64,000 nucleotides of DNA from Lathyrus oleraceus (taxonomy: Eukaryota; Streptophyta; Magnoliopsida; Fabales; Fabaceae): NCBI RefSeq assembly GCF_024323335.1, contig NC_066579.1, positions 251,775,575 through 251,839,574 of the forward strand, in the 5' to 3' direction. A model generated the notes under the pieces. That model did not search any database and was not told the origin of the DNA. It saw only the letters and a list, made by a program, of their open reading frames with translations. Shown in pieces: positions 33,476 to 45,455 of the stretch. A program made the position numbers and the translations under genes. Position 1 is the first letter of the stretch, and each line of letters opens with the position of its first letter.

Positions 33476-33937
33476 CTAAAACACTTTGATCCCCATAACA
33501 GAGTTCATAGCAGCGGAATCACACACCTAGCAGGAACTAATACTAGCTAATACACTCAGAGTGGCAGCACACTCACACACATGGAAGTTAAAGAAAAACT
33601 TCACACAGCAGCACACACATACAGAAGTTAAATCTAAACTTCAACATACAGCAGCTGCAGGGGAGGGAGTTAAATAAAAACTTCACACACAACAGCATAC
33701 ATGCAGAAGCTAAATACACACTTCATCACACAGCTGCAGTAGAGGAAAACTTCAATCTGTCATGAATGGGATCCTGTTTTAACAAAGTTTAACAAAGTAA
33801 ACTTCAATCTGTCCTGGGGTATCACTTGTCACTCCCCCTTTTTGTCAAAAATGTTGCCAAAGCAACACCTTAAATTACAGATCCACAAATAGTAATTAGA
33901 ATTACACAAATGACAGAAAACACACAAAGACAAGTAT
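33476..33937 (-). other. Element S spacer between env-like ORF and 3' LTR
   Basis: No gene. Holds the second PPT-like motif (about 33829-33846) and several copies of an ACTTCAMAYACAGC-type repeat (about 33595-33745). Confidence 0.6.
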
Positions 33938-35716
33938 TTAATCCTCAGCCTCATCATCAGCCTCCTCTTCAGAGCTGGCCTCCTCCTCATCCTCAGAACT
34001 TTGCCTATCAGCTCCATCCGTGTCCTCAGCAGAAGTCTCCAATTGCAAGATGAGCTTTTCCAAAGCATGCTTTCTAGCCTCCAGCTCTTTGCAGGTCTCT
34101 CTGAGAACTGCAATAACAGCAACTTTGTCTGGTTGGTTGCCAGTTTTGGATGTTTCTTCCGATGTCAAGACAATATCAGGGACATGCTTGCCCAAAAATA
34201 GTTTGTAGCTGAAGGCCAATGGACTCTCTCTTCTTCTCACAAAGTCATTATCTGTCAGGATGTGTGGAAATTGATTCAGCACTATTCCACATATGAGAGA
34301 CGGAAAGGCAATAGGTCCTTTCACACTAAAACTCCCAGCATGCTTCATGGTCTGCTCAAAGATGTAAGTCCCATAGTCCACCTTTGCCTTGGTTCCCACT
34401 GCACAGATGAACTTTCCTAACATCGCAGACACAGTTGACTTGTGATTTGTTGGTACCCAATTGGCTGCTCCAACTTTGTGTAACATTGCATACTTTACAC
34501 TTAGTTGACTGGCCACCAGCTTCCCTTTGAGAGGCCATTTCCGGACTTGCTTTGCTGTGATGACTTGACAGAAAGTATTGTCAGTCACTTCAAGCTCTGG
34601 TTGCACTTCATCTGCTCTTCCCAAATACAAATTTATCACTGAGGGGGAAAAGGTCACACACTTGCCACGCACATAGACCTTTCTAAATTCTCTGGATTTC
34701 CCATCAGCACACTCCTCAGACAGATTAACAATGAACTCCTTCACTAAGGTCTCATAGCATTTAGGGAGTTGAGTCACAGTTCTCATCAGTCCTGCCTCTT
34801 TGATGAGATCCACAATTTCCTTACACTCCAATGCATTCTGAGCCAGTTCTCTCTCCAATGCCAGCCTCTTGTGGTATACATACTTCCACCTGTTAACACT
34901 GGAGGCAAAGTGGAAGGACACATTGTCAATAGGGACTTCTGGGACACTAGCAGCCAACCTGCTGGAAGAAGGCTTCTTCCTGGACATGGATGTTGTGACA
35001 TCACATGGGACATCCTATTCAGACTCCACCACCACAGCCTTGGTCTTCAACTTCTTGGGCACCTCTTTGCTCCAAGATTTTGTAGGTCCATAACCTTTCC
35101 TCTTGTGTGCACTCTCTGTCCCTGTTTGCTTGTGAGGAGTTGTCTCATCAACTTCCTTGGATGGAGACCTTTGCATCACTGTCTTTTTCCCTCTCCTAGT
35201 TCTGACTCTCTTGGCTATGCTAGGGATAACCGAGGCCAACAGTTCGTTATCAGAGAACTCAGCCAGGTTGACTGTGTCAGCTCTAGGGTTGGCCTCAACC
35301 TCTTGAGGGACACTTACCTTCTCACCTCTCACCTTGCTTACATGTTTATCATTCTTAGGACCCTCTTCAGGTAATCCAGACACATTCTCCCTTAACACTA
35401 CTGCGGTTTCACGACATGCAACATCATCGGGAACGATAGTGTTCAAGGGAACGGAAACCCCAGGAACATTCCTATCACCGGACAAAATCTTAGTGACAAT
35501 AGAGGCAATGGCATTGTGCACATACCTCGATCCTTCCTTGGTAGGGTTGTCCAGAGCGATAGCTGTGGAGAATCTGGAGACCGTTTCTTTTGGTCTTCTT
35601 GCATGGGGCGACGTTGCAGCGTTGACACTAACTTCCTCCCGGTTGGGGTTGCCAGACTCCTTGCTATGAGAATCGGACACGGTAGTGAAGGAGGTGGTAT
35701 CGGAATGGTGTGCCAT
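33938..35716 (-). pseudogene. Element S envelope-like ORF, one TAG
   Basis: Frame of about 592 codons following the pol remnant, starting MAHHSDTTSF at 35716. The first half is polar and basic, with a lysine/arginine cluster (KRVRTRRGKK, KKLKTK). The second half carries a conserved domain (YVRGKCVTFSPSVINLYLG, PLKGKLVASQL, WVPTNHKSTVSAMLGKF) that resembles the putative plant transposon protein domain found in Sirevirus env-like products. It ends in an acidic tail (SSEDEEEASSEEE). I see no signal peptide or clear membrane segment, so calling it an envelope is historical. TAG at 35015-35017 interrupts it. No frameshift seen. Confidence 0.78.
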
Positions 35717-35905
35717 GCTGAAAATCTCAGAGGGAAGTTGAACAGTTTCTTTGGAAGAGGGTTTGCATGAATGGTGTTTGAAGCAACGGAATGTGAAGCG
35801 CTTTATGCAAGAGTAAGGTCTATTAGAATTTGACCACTCAGAGCTCACTATTTGTTGTTTAATAATTTGCTTTAATAAAAAGTAGCTAACTAACTTCATT
35901 AGTTG

Positions 35906-36877
35906 CTATAAATTTTCAGACGTACGCATTCCCTCTTTGCCCTTACTATTTTCACACTTAGCATCGTACAATGTCATGACATTTCGGGTGACATTGTACT
36001 CTGTCTGCATCAGGTTCCTCCATACCAGGGATGACCACCTGCTACCACAAGCTAGGTATTGAGTTTCAGCAGACGACAATAATACATACCTCTGTCTATC
36101 ATGTGTATGATGACCAGTAGGTGCCAATGGCTCATTCCTTTCCGTCAGACCTTTTCCACAGTCTGTCCTTTTATATAAAGACAGATATGAGACTCTTCTC
36201 ATAGCTCCCTTTGAAATGCTCTTCTTCATTCCTTTTACCTGAAGGAGATCAAGTCTTTCATGTCTCAGCTTCCCTTCCTGATCTTCCTTGGCTAAAGGAC
36301 ACTTGGGAAGGTTGGGAGAGTCTTTAGATTTCCATAGGTAGCAATTATCTTTGGATCTGTCTCCTCTCATCACTTCTTGATTGCACCCATTCAGCACCAC
36401 ACATCCTCCCTTGGTAAATTCCACCTTGCATCCTTGGTCACATAGCTGGCTTATGCTTATGAGGTTCACAGTTAGTCCTTTTACTAACAGTACACCACTC
36501 AATTTTGGAGCTTCAGGACAGTCCAGCTTGCCAACACCCATGACTTCTCTTTTCGTTCCATCACCAAATGTTACAAACTTGGTGGTAGGAGGATGTAGAT
36601 TCACCACTAGGTTGCTCATCCCAGTCATATGCCTTGAGCAGCCACTATCAAGGTACCAGTCTTGTCTGATATGAGCCCTTGAAGATGTGTGAGCAAGGTT
36701 AGCAACACACTGTTGTTTCTCAGGAGAGAGGCGAAGCTTAGATGCCTGCTGCTTAGGATTGGCCTGAGGTGTCTGCTTAGTCGCCCATGTTTGTTTCTTA
36801 ATGACGACATTATGCATAGACACCTTCTTCTTAGCCCTATCTTGTGGGGTCTGGTTTGGGTAACCATGCAGCCTATA
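35906..36877 (-). pseudogene. Element S pol remnant: protease joined to RNase H tail
   Basis: Continues the gag frame after TGA at 36878-36880. Seen: copia-type protease YLDSGCSRHMTG near 36640, then the GAG-pre-integrase region (LRHERLDLLQVKGMKK). Around 36190-36090 it jumps to LLSSAETQYLACGSRWSSLVW, the end of copia RNase H. Integrase core, RT and most of RNase H are therefore deleted, but the frame stays open through the join. S cannot copy or insert itself and would depend on a relative. Confidence 0.87.
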
Positions 36878-38404
36878 TCAGAAGGGTTTTATGTGACCGA
36901 ATCTACCACAGTAATGACATCTCCATCTCTTGAACTTCTTCTTCTGATGATTGCTCATTTTGGTTCCTCGATGTTGAGACATTGGATGTGACTTCCCTTT
37001 GGATTTCTGAACTTTACCCTTTGGGCATTTGCGTTCAGCTGAGGATCTTTTCCCAAAGCCTAACCCAGAAGTGGTTCCAGACTTCTGTCCTATCTTCAGG
37101 ATCTCTTCCAAGGTGTCAGATCCCTTATTCACCATTTTGATGGATTTGGTCATTTGGTCTAGCTTAGAGGTCAACAAAGAAATCTCACCCTTCAGACTCT
37201 CTATGACTTTTAGCTGCTCTAGTTTCTCAGCTTCTAGCTTTTTGATGAGTTTCTTATGCTTTTCTCCTTGGATACACACTTCTGCACTTTTAACACATAG
37301 TTCTTTATATGAGGCAGCAAGTTCATCCAAGGTGAGCTCATCTCCACTTGAGTTATCTTCTGAGGTACAGACACTGGTCAGAGCAGTGACATGTTTGGCA
37401 GATTCTCCTTCAGATTCACTCTCAGTGTCTTCTTCTGACCAGGTGACAGATAGCCCTTTCCTTTGCCTCATGAGGAAGGTAGGGCAGTCAGTCTTAATAT
37501 GACCATATCCTTCACATCCATGGCACTGGATTCCCTTGCCTTGGTTGAACTTTTCTTCAGAAGTTGATCTTTTCCTTATGTCAGACGGGATGTTCTTGAC
37601 ATTAGGTCTACCTTGTTGATCAACTTTCTTTATGAGCTTGTTGAACTGTCTCCCAAGCATGGCTAAAGCTTCTGATATACTTTCATCACTTTCAGTATAT
37701 CCTGCTTCTGACTCCTCTACTACATTAGATGCAACAACTATGCTTTTGTCCTTCTTTTCAGCATTCTCACACAAGCCCATTTCAAAGGTTTGAAGAGAAC
37801 CAATGAGCTCATCCACCTTCATATTGCAGATGTCCTGTGCCTCCTCTATGGCTGTGACCTTCATAGCAAACCTTCTAGGCAAGGACCTGAGAATCTTTCT
37901 TACAAGTTTCTCTTCAGCCATTTTCTCACCTAGTCCACCAGAGGTGTTTGCAATTTCAAGGATATTCATATGAAAGTCATGAATAGTCTCATCCTCTTTC
38001 ATCCTCAGATTTTCAAACTTGGTGGTCAGCATCTGAAGTTTGGACATCTTCACCTTGGAAGTACCTTCATGAGTTACTTTGAGGGTATCCCAAACTTCCT
38101 TAGCTAGTTCACAGTGGTGTACCAGCCTAAAGATGTTCTTACTGATTCCATTGAACAATGCATTCAAGGCCTTGGAATTTCCAAGAGCTAATGCCTCTTG
38201 CTCCTTGTCCCACTCTTCTTCAGGAATCTGCACACTGACTCCATCTTCACCTGTCCTCATTGGATGTTCCCATCCTTTGTTGACAGCTCTCCAGACTTTG
38301 CTGTCTAGAGACCTTAAGAAGGCTATCATACGAGGCTTTCAGTCATCATAATTAGAGCCATCCAACATGGGTGGTCTGTTTGAGTGTCCTATATCCTTGT
38401 CCAT
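36878..38404 (-). pseudogene. Element S gag, nonsense codon near the start
   Basis: ATG at 38404 follows the PBS by about 56 bp. An in-frame TGA at 38339-38341 sits where copia gags normally have Trp in a GSNYDxW motif. The rest is a typical copia gag: FRLVHHCELAKEVWDTLKVT, KLQMLTTKFENLRMKEDETI, then knuckle CHGCEGYGHIKTDC at about 37535-37495. An acidic serine-rich region (SEEDTESESEGES), a heptad-like segment (about 37330-37130) and a second knuckle CHYCGRFGHIKPF at the TGA 36878-36880 follow. It ends as a Gag-Pol frame with no frameshift. Confidence 0.88.
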
Positions 38405-38460
38405 GGTGCTAGAAAGTAACTTCCCTAGATCTCACCCAGAAATTCACAGGCAGGGTGCCT

Positions 38461-38472
38461 GCTCTGATGCCA
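38461..38472 (-). promoter_or_regulatory. Element S primer-binding site
   Basis: The minus strand reads TGGCATCAGAGC, two bases inside the 5' LTR. It is one base from TGGTATCAGAGC, the usual plant copia site complementary to initiator tRNA-Met. Confidence 0.92.
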
Positions 38473-38474
38473 AT

Positions 38475-39947
38475 TGAAATTCTGGTTATCAGACTTTAGA
38501 TGTCACACGGGTTGTTGGGACATCCAATTCTGCACAGACAGGAATTATACAGAACTTAAACGTAAGTGCAGTAAATAACACAAGTGATTGTTTACCTAGT
38601 TCAGTCCAACATGACCTACATCTGGGGGCTACCAAGCCAGGGAGGAAATCCACTATTAGTAGTATCAATTCAAAGCTAAACTCACCCGTTTACAACTTAT
38701 CACTTAATCCCTACCCAATGCAATTTCAATCTTACACTAAGATCAGAGTTCCTACTCACTCCCCCTCAATCACCACAGTGATTACTACCTTTAATCAATA
38801 TTAAAGACAATTTGAAGTCACACTTCAAACAACTCTTGATTGTGCTTCACAACTTTAATCAAGATACACAGCACTCACGCTTAAAAGCTTTGAGTGACAC
38901 AACACTTACAACTCAATAAACACCCTATACCAAAACTATCATCAACGTGACAATGGCTTGGCTTACAAGATATGTCTAATACAAGACTCACAAAAATACA
39001 GCAGTGAAGTATGATGGACACACTTAATCTTCACGCCTCAAAATCCCCGAAGCTGAATGAAGGAAACGCCTTCCTTTTTATATTGCAGCACCTGGGCTTT
39101 TGCACCTGTATTCTCCTGAATTTAAGGTCACACGAGTTCCCATAAATTCAACATTTAGGTTACTAACAAATAGGCTATTTGTTAGGTTCATTAAATGTAA
39201 CTTGGTTGTTGATTTCCTGGTTTTTCTCTAAGCTGTTGACTTCCTGAAGAATAGCCCAAGAAAAGCTGAAACAGAAAACTGAACAACCTACAATATAGCA
39301 TATGCTGTCAGGAATGAATGTCACGACATTCAACTTGACAACAAGGTCCATATGCTGAGTCTGTTTTTCCAGAAAACAGACTGTACAATTTTGCTGACCT
39401 GTACATGATCAAAATGACCATACTACAGTAACAACTTACATTAATAAATGTCAAAGTGTCCAATTTAACATTTACACATTTGGCCTTAAGTTAGTTCTGT
39501 TATTCTCTTGAAGAACAGACTAAGTAACATGCTGAAGTATAGCAGAACACCACTCTGTCTAATGTTCAGTATATACTGTCCATGATGAATGTCATAACAT
39601 CCAGTTTGACATTCATACAGTAGGCCTTATGCCAGATCTGGTTCTTCCTTGATAACCAGACTGCAAATGAATACTGAGCTCTAACAGAACACCAACTGTT
39701 CTATTTCTCAGTAGCTGCTGACAGGGATGAATGTCACAGCATCCAGTTTGACATTCAATAAATCCTGTGTTAGCTAATCCTATAGTAACTACTCAAGTGT
39801 GTCATGAGATCAGTCAAGACATCAGAGTACAGTTAGATATTCTAACCTACAATGTAGTCACACATACATACCATGTCATGACATCAGTCAAGACATTTGT
39901 AACCAGCTAGTGTTTTACCATATAATGCAGCCAATTAAACACCTACA
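38475..39947 (-). repeat. Element S 5' LTR (1.47 kb)
   Basis: Near-identical to 31979-33450, with TG/CA ends; the PBS on its left marks it as the 5' LTR of a minus-strand element. Confidence 0.95.
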
Positions 39948-39952
39948 GATAC
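39948..39952. repeat. Target-site duplication GATAC, right copy (element S)
   Basis: Matches 31974-31978; the D 3'UTR resumes afterwards with AATTGC. Confidence 0.95.
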
Positions 39953-42808
39953 AATTGCTTACTCAGAGCAATCACCCAGAAGAGGGTGGGCAAGATCAAT
40001 ATCGAATACTGGATATTGATAACCATAAAGAGTAACCGTCATCAGTTAGGATGAACAACAAGGCTAACTCTGCACAGGGGAGAACATAGGATTTACAACT
40101 ACCGAATACTGGGTAGAAGACCAAAGACTTAGCTGAGGATAAAATTGCTAGCATACGACAACTATCCACAAGCAAGCACAAACTCCGATAGGGAGACAAC
40201 AACAACATGGGATTTACAACTACCGAATACTGGGTAGAAGACCACAAAATCCACCATCAACCAGGATGAACCACAAAGGTTACCTCTGTTAGGGGAAAAG
40301 AAATAGGACTTACAACTACCGGTTACTGGGTAGAGGGCCACAACTCTGATGAGGATACAAAAGTAGGGTTTATAACTACCGAATACTGGGTAGAAGACCA
40401 AACCTCTGCGTGGGGAGTGAAAGGATCACAATTCCACATGGGGAAAACAAATAGGGTTTATTACTACCAGTTACTGGGTAGAAAACCACAAAATCTGCTG
40501 GAGAGCAAGAAAACAGGATTTACAACTACCGAATACTGGGTAGAAAACCAACGACTCATGCTGAGGAACAAAAGGTTCACAAATACCAATCTCTGGGTAA
40601 AGAACCACATATTCCGCAAAGAGGGAAAAAGGTATATAGGATTTACAACTACCGGTTACTGGGTAGAAAACCACAAAGGATAAGACTTACAACTACCGGT
40701 TACTGGGTAGAAGCCACAAAATTCCGCTGAGGATAAAGTGAATGATTGCCGGTTATTGAGCAATTATCCATTTATTCCACAGGGAAGCACAAGAGACAGT
40801 TGAAAAAAGGCAAATTCAGGATCAAACCAAAAAGGCAAACTGAATCAAGACTCGTCCTAATGAGGATAGAACTCAAAAGGGAGAACCCATCCCATTATGT
40901 GTTGGGAGGGAACGGAAACAACCGTCATCCACGAGGAATAACTCAGTGGAGAACTGCAGAAGGAATGACAGACACTTTCTGCTTAAGGGGCTGACTCTAT
41001 ATTGAGAGATTAGACACCCGACATCTGCTTGGAGAGATCTACTGGAGAGATCTATATCACCATTAGCAGGAGACAACAAACAAAAGATATATGGCAAAAA
41101 TGCAACATGAATATCTAAACGTTGGAAGTATGCATGAACATGCGCGATTTATGTTTGATGAATGCTGACAAAACAGACATATCTAACACAAACAGGTTCA
41201 GGAATCAAAGGCCCGGTACTACACCACAGGAGAGAAGGCCAGGATCACCGGAGAATAAACAATTATGACGGGATCAGGAAACAACAAGATCTCTGCAAGG
41301 ATGAATCATCGGTCTCAACTGGGAAAGAGAGCTCGCTGCACAGGCAAGAACTGCCACAAAAACAGAACACACAAGTAGAATCTGGCCGCACAAGCAACTC
41401 TACTGGGGATACTGTCAACAACTCCATTGGGGACGAATCCACTGAGGGAAAAGAGATCACGGAAGTAGATTCTGTCACACAAGCAACTCTACTGGGGATC
41501 GGAGACATGAGGAAATCACCAAATCTCTGCAGGGAGGAAGATCTCAAGAGGTTTCCGGAGGGATCATCAGTCACAACCGGAGAAAAGAGTTCAATGCACA
41601 GGCAGAAACGCCGCAACAACTCACGCTACGGAACAGAGATTCCAGGAAGCAACCAGATCTTTGATGGGGATAGATAGCAAAGATGAAGCTCATCATACCA
41701 ACAACTCCACTGGGGATCTATCCGAGGAAAATGACGAAGTACTGGGATGTCAACCCACCGACTACCGAATCTTCCAAAGAAGAGCACCCATACTAGGGAG
41801 AGAATAATGCTGGAGAGGAAAGTTGAAGTCTTCAACAAACACTCAGCTCGGAACTGGCCCACAAAAATGTTCAAACAACACTTTACTAGGGATGAAAACC
41901 ACAATAAGGCTAGAACAACACTCCACTGGGGATGAAAACCACCATAGGGCTAGAACAGCACTCCACTGGGGATGAAAACCACCATGGGGCTAGAACAGCA
42001 CTCCACTGGGGATGAAAACCACCATGGGGCTAGTAGAGGCTAGGAGGAAGAATGTTGTACTGCCGGGGAAATGAAGCTGAACAACTTCAACCCACACTGC
42101 ACTGAGCAACCTCGCTGAGGAGAAACCATAAAAGGTTCTACAAGAAAAAGATACAGTTATTCTGGAGATATGAACAAATGCCTTACCTTGTTGGAAATCA
42201 AACCACCCTTGGGAGAGCACTGAGAGTTTCCTGAGTATCCTTTCATCATTGTGAATGTTCACTTTGTTTAAAAACAATTTTGAAAAAATTTGTTTGTTTA
42301 AAACAATGACATTTTATCAATTAAAACATGCAAAACATTTGTTGAATTGAAACAAATAAGAGTGCAAATAATTGGATAAAAGCTCAAATTGATTTGATGG
42401 AATGGTAGTCTGCAAATGGCAAGACTCCATAGATCTGTACAAATTTGAAATCGGTGATATATATTGGAAGAGGGCTACATTGAACATAATGACCATTTCT
42501 CTACCAATTTGAATCCGATGTATTTGAAGCTTCAGTTGACGATGACTGAGCGAGAATCTCTGACGAAAAGACAGTTGTGAAACAGAAAGTCTTGTCAGGA
42601 TGCAGTTACTTGCCATATCCCTTATTTTTGCTTAGATTGCCCCAGAATGAGGTACTCAATCTAGCGGGATGCAAATATACCTTTTTCTTTTTTTTCTATG
42701 TCTCTAATTTTTGCCTGGATCGCCCTTTCGGGTTTTCCACCGAGACGCTCATTTTTGCCTAAGCCGCCCTTTCGGGTTTTTAACTTAGCGAGCTATTCTG
42801 TTTTTTTT
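39953..42808 (-). repeat. Element D 3'UTR, part next to the integrase remnant
   Basis: Homologous to 1-2841 of element A. Positions 40040-40720 hold about ten imperfect units of 55-70 bp built on ACTACCGGTTACTGGGTAG. From 41390 to 42110 the CTCYACTGGGGAT motif recurs, including a clean 40 bp tandem array. No gene. Confidence 0.82.
41881..42033 (-). repeat. 40 bp tandem repeat, 3.8 copies
   Basis: Units start at 41881, 41921, 41961 and 42001, exactly 40 bp apart, each with CTCCACTGGGGATGAAAACC or a close variant. Element A has only the degenerate motif here, so the array arose after the two copies separated. Confidence 0.92.
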
Positions 42809-43138
42809 CTAGGCAAAGTATTTCTTGACTGCATCTGAATTCACAGGACGAGTGAAATCCTCCCCATCCATTGTTGTAAGCATCAAAGCACCGCCTGAAA
42901 AGGCCCTCTTGACAACATATGGACCTTCGTAGTTTGGAGTCCACTTGCCCCTGGAATCGGGCGTGAAAGACAAGACTTTCTTGAGCACGAGGTCACCTTC
43001 TCGGAACACACGAGGCTTGACCTTCTTATCGAATGCTTTCTTCATTCTCTGCTGATATAACTGACCATGACATATGGCAGTCAATCGCTTATCTTCGATC
43101 AAATTCAGCTGGTCATAACGACTCTGAACCCATTCAGC
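42809..43138 (-). pseudogene. Element D integrase C-terminal remnant
   Basis: About 110 codons matching the end of element A integrase (YQQRMKKAFDKKVKPRVF through NSDAVKKYFA), with no stop. The zinc finger and DDE core are absent. Sequence similarity to A stops at about 43138. Confidence 0.88.
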
Positions 43139-43244
43139 GATCAGTCAACTTGGGGTTTGAGGGTGCCATTTTTTTTTTCTTTCTTTTTGATTTTGATTTT
43201 GATTCTTTTATTTTTCACCCCCTTTTTTTTTATTACATTTGTAA
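43139..43244. other. Filler at the RT/integrase deletion junction of element D
   Basis: About 100 bp of T-rich sequence including three GATTTT units. It has no counterpart in A and joins integrase to the start of the RT exon. Probably filler DNA added during repair or template switching. Confidence 0.6.
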
Positions 43245-43425
43245 TGCCCCAGTTTGACTATTTCTGGGTTCTCGAGATGCGGCTGAATGATCTTCTTTTT
43301 ATGCTCAAGGAGACGAGTGATCTCATAAGGAATCTCTTCAACATCATCTTCCTCTGCCTCGAATACAGGGAATTCAAGATTGGGAGATGGCGTTGGATCA
43401 TTATGTTCAATGGGTTTAGAAATCC
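43245..43425 (-). pseudogene. Element D start of the RT exon
   Basis: About 60 codons matching element A 6121-6304, the acidic N-terminal segment before RT. The RT and RNase H domains are deleted. It directly follows the intron acceptor. Confidence 0.8.
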
Positions 43426-43692
43426 CTGCATAATGATTTTGGATAATGAAAAGCTTTAGAATTTAAACAAGCAAATCATTATGCAGATGAAAAGATTGCT
43501 TTTATTCTTGTTTTTAGGGTTTTTTGTGATCACCAATTTCATGCAAAAAAGCAAAAAGTGAAAACAAATGGAAAAACAAATGTTTAACATGAATTTATTG
43601 AATGAAATATCATTGTATAAATGCTGCCAACAGTGTCATCACTTCTCCTTTTGGCATGGGAGAAGGGTTTTTAAACAAAGTGAACATATTAC
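43426..43692 (-). other. Element D intron
   Basis: Donor GTAATATG at 43692 and acceptor ATTATGCAG ending at 43426, 267 bp, the same length as in A. The protease TAA (43689-43691) again lies in the donor. Retained although there is no pol left to express. Confidence 0.75.
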
Positions 43693-44095
43693 GCTGATCT
43701 ATGAATGACCGTAGGAACGTCCACTGCGACCCAATTGTGGCAGATCCCGCCAGGGATGACAAAATAGCCAGTATCCTCTGCATCCTCTTCCAAGATAGCA
43801 GCAGCTTCCTCACTCTGATTGGCGTGGATGAAACCTCCACTCTTGAACAACCCTTTGTCGTTGAAGACCCCTGACGAATAGCCAATGCCAGCCCGGGACT
43901 TATTATCTTCAAGCTCAATCATTTTTCCTAGACCAGCAACTGCACCATATTCAATGGCCAGTTTCGCATCTCGATAGGAAGCAAATGAAGGAGTTCTCTT
44001 CTCAACAGGCTCAGTTATAGATAAAGCTTGGAAATGGGTTCCAACTTCATCCTCAGCATCAATGTATGAGATAGAAGACAAGTGGCTAACCAGGA
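43689..44095 (-). pseudogene. Element D protease C-terminal remnant
   Basis: Open frame matching the last part of element A protease (LVSHLSS to DVPTVIHRSA). The DTG catalytic motif is deleted; the join to gag sequence lies near 44095-44104. Confidence 0.85.
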
Positions 44096-44290
44096 ATAAA
44101 CCCATCAAAAGCACTTAGTCTGGTGAATGCCTCCTTGAGCTCACGGTTATCTTGTTTGAGATGATCCATCAATCTGGAAGAGTTGGCTCTGGTGTAGTAC
44201 CGGCGAGTCAGTTTGTCTTCAAAATAAATGAAGAGCAACAGAATCAGATCACAGGGCCAGAGGCTGAGAACGACATGTGCTTATGCAAAT
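44096..44290 (-). pseudogene. Element D gag N-terminal remnant
   Basis: Matches element A 9790-9960: the coiled-coil start of gag, with ATG at 44169 and its upstream region. The capsid domain and knuckle are deleted. Confidence 0.78.
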
Positions 44291-44408
44291 GATGCATGAA
44301 CTGATGGTGCATATGATTTGTTTTTATTTCAAAGGAACTCGAGGGTTTTATTTGCAAACTTTGAAATATTAATCATTTTATCGCATATGGAAATTATCTC
44401 GTCAAATA

Positions 44409-45431
44409 ATTCTTTGTCTTTCCATGTCTGAAATTTTTTGCAAAGAAACCCCTTAAGTTCCTTGAATTTTTTTCCTCATTTTTTGATGATATGGATGCAG
44501 ATGAATGCATGAATGCATGAATGCAACAATCACACTCAAGGATCAAGCAAAGCACACCAGACAAAGGTCATGGGAAAGCTCATAGCATCCTTAATATCAA
44601 TCATCCATTTTGGTGGATTATGGTTTTCACCTTATAGACACCCAAGTTCCATTGATATTAACGATACATGAACCGACTCAATCATCCTTAATATCAATCA
44701 TCCATTTTGGTGGATTATGGTTTACACCTTATCAACACCCAAGTTCCATTGATATTAAGGATGTCTGAACGACTCAACCATGAATCACGGGTTTGTTGCG
44801 AGTCACGAGCATGGAGTCTCGGTTAAGAACCACCCAAAGGGAGTGTACTAGGGTTTAAACCTGCCGAACATGTTCTACCAGAGGTTCCCATAGTCATCAT
44901 CCCATCTTTCGAATATTATCGGAGGAACGAATACTCGTATTCCAAAAATATTCTCAAGAGAGACTCTTATGAGTGTAGTATCGCGTAACAATCGCATCAG
45001 ATCTTACATCTGAACGACCTCCGCACTACGTCCTAAAAATAGGCCAAGATGGGCTTGGTAAACTAAGGTCTTTGGCTTCTACGGCACATATTGAAAGAAT
45101 AATGCCTAACCACAAATAACTTGTGTGACATTATTAATCCAACATGACCTCCACCAAGTGAATGGACTCGCAAGTCAACTTGCTAAGGAATAACTCCACA
45201 CAAGTCGACGAGACTATGCCATTCTCCTATCATAGGGTGCACTCGAGTTTGGGTATAGAACTCATCTCACAGAGATCACCAAGCAAGCAAGCAATTGATA
45301 TATCAAGCAAATCAATCATTACAAACAATACAGTAATCCCAAATTGTACAAAAATATGTCATATAACAAATAGACAAATATAATACAACAAAGTGTGAAA
45401 AGTAGGCAAACCCACTAGGAAGTATTTATTT
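44409..45431 (-). other. Element D 5' leader
   Basis: Homologous to 11590-12592 of A. It keeps both hairpin repeats: 44591-44601 with 44651-44661, and CCTTAATATCAAT at 44686-44698 with its perfect complement at 44748-44760. ORF1 is removed just left of it, near 44408. Confidence 0.82.
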
Positions 45432-45449
45432 TCCCCAGCAGAGTCGCCA
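45432..45449 (-). promoter_or_regulatory. Element D primer-binding site
   Basis: The minus strand reads TGGCGACTCTGCTGGGGA, six bases from the LTR, identical to A including spacing. Confidence 0.93.
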
Positions 45450-45455
45450 CTTTTC

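Larger units (their letters stand above)
31979..39947 (-). mobile_element. Element S: Sirevirus-type Ty1/copia element, internally deleted
   Basis: 7.97 kb insertion in the 3'UTR of D, with LTRs of about 1.47 kb, PBS to initiator tRNA-Met, gag with a CCHC knuckle, copia protease, the C-terminal end of RNase H, an envelope-like ORF and two polypurine tracts. The env-like ORF and multiple PPTs are traits of Sireviruses. Integrase core and RT are missing. I counted about 18 differences between the LTRs by eye (about 1.2%), so the insertion is recent. Confidence 0.93.

Noticed and set aside
33938..35716. True viral envelope gene
   Set aside because: No signal peptide, cleavage site or clear transmembrane helix seen; label kept only as family convention.
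34769..35770. Plus-strand ORFs of 84-201 codons
   Set aside because: Shadows of the env-like ORF on the minus strand.
43139..43244. A small inserted element at the D deletion join
   Set aside because: No terminal repeats or target duplication; simple T-rich filler.
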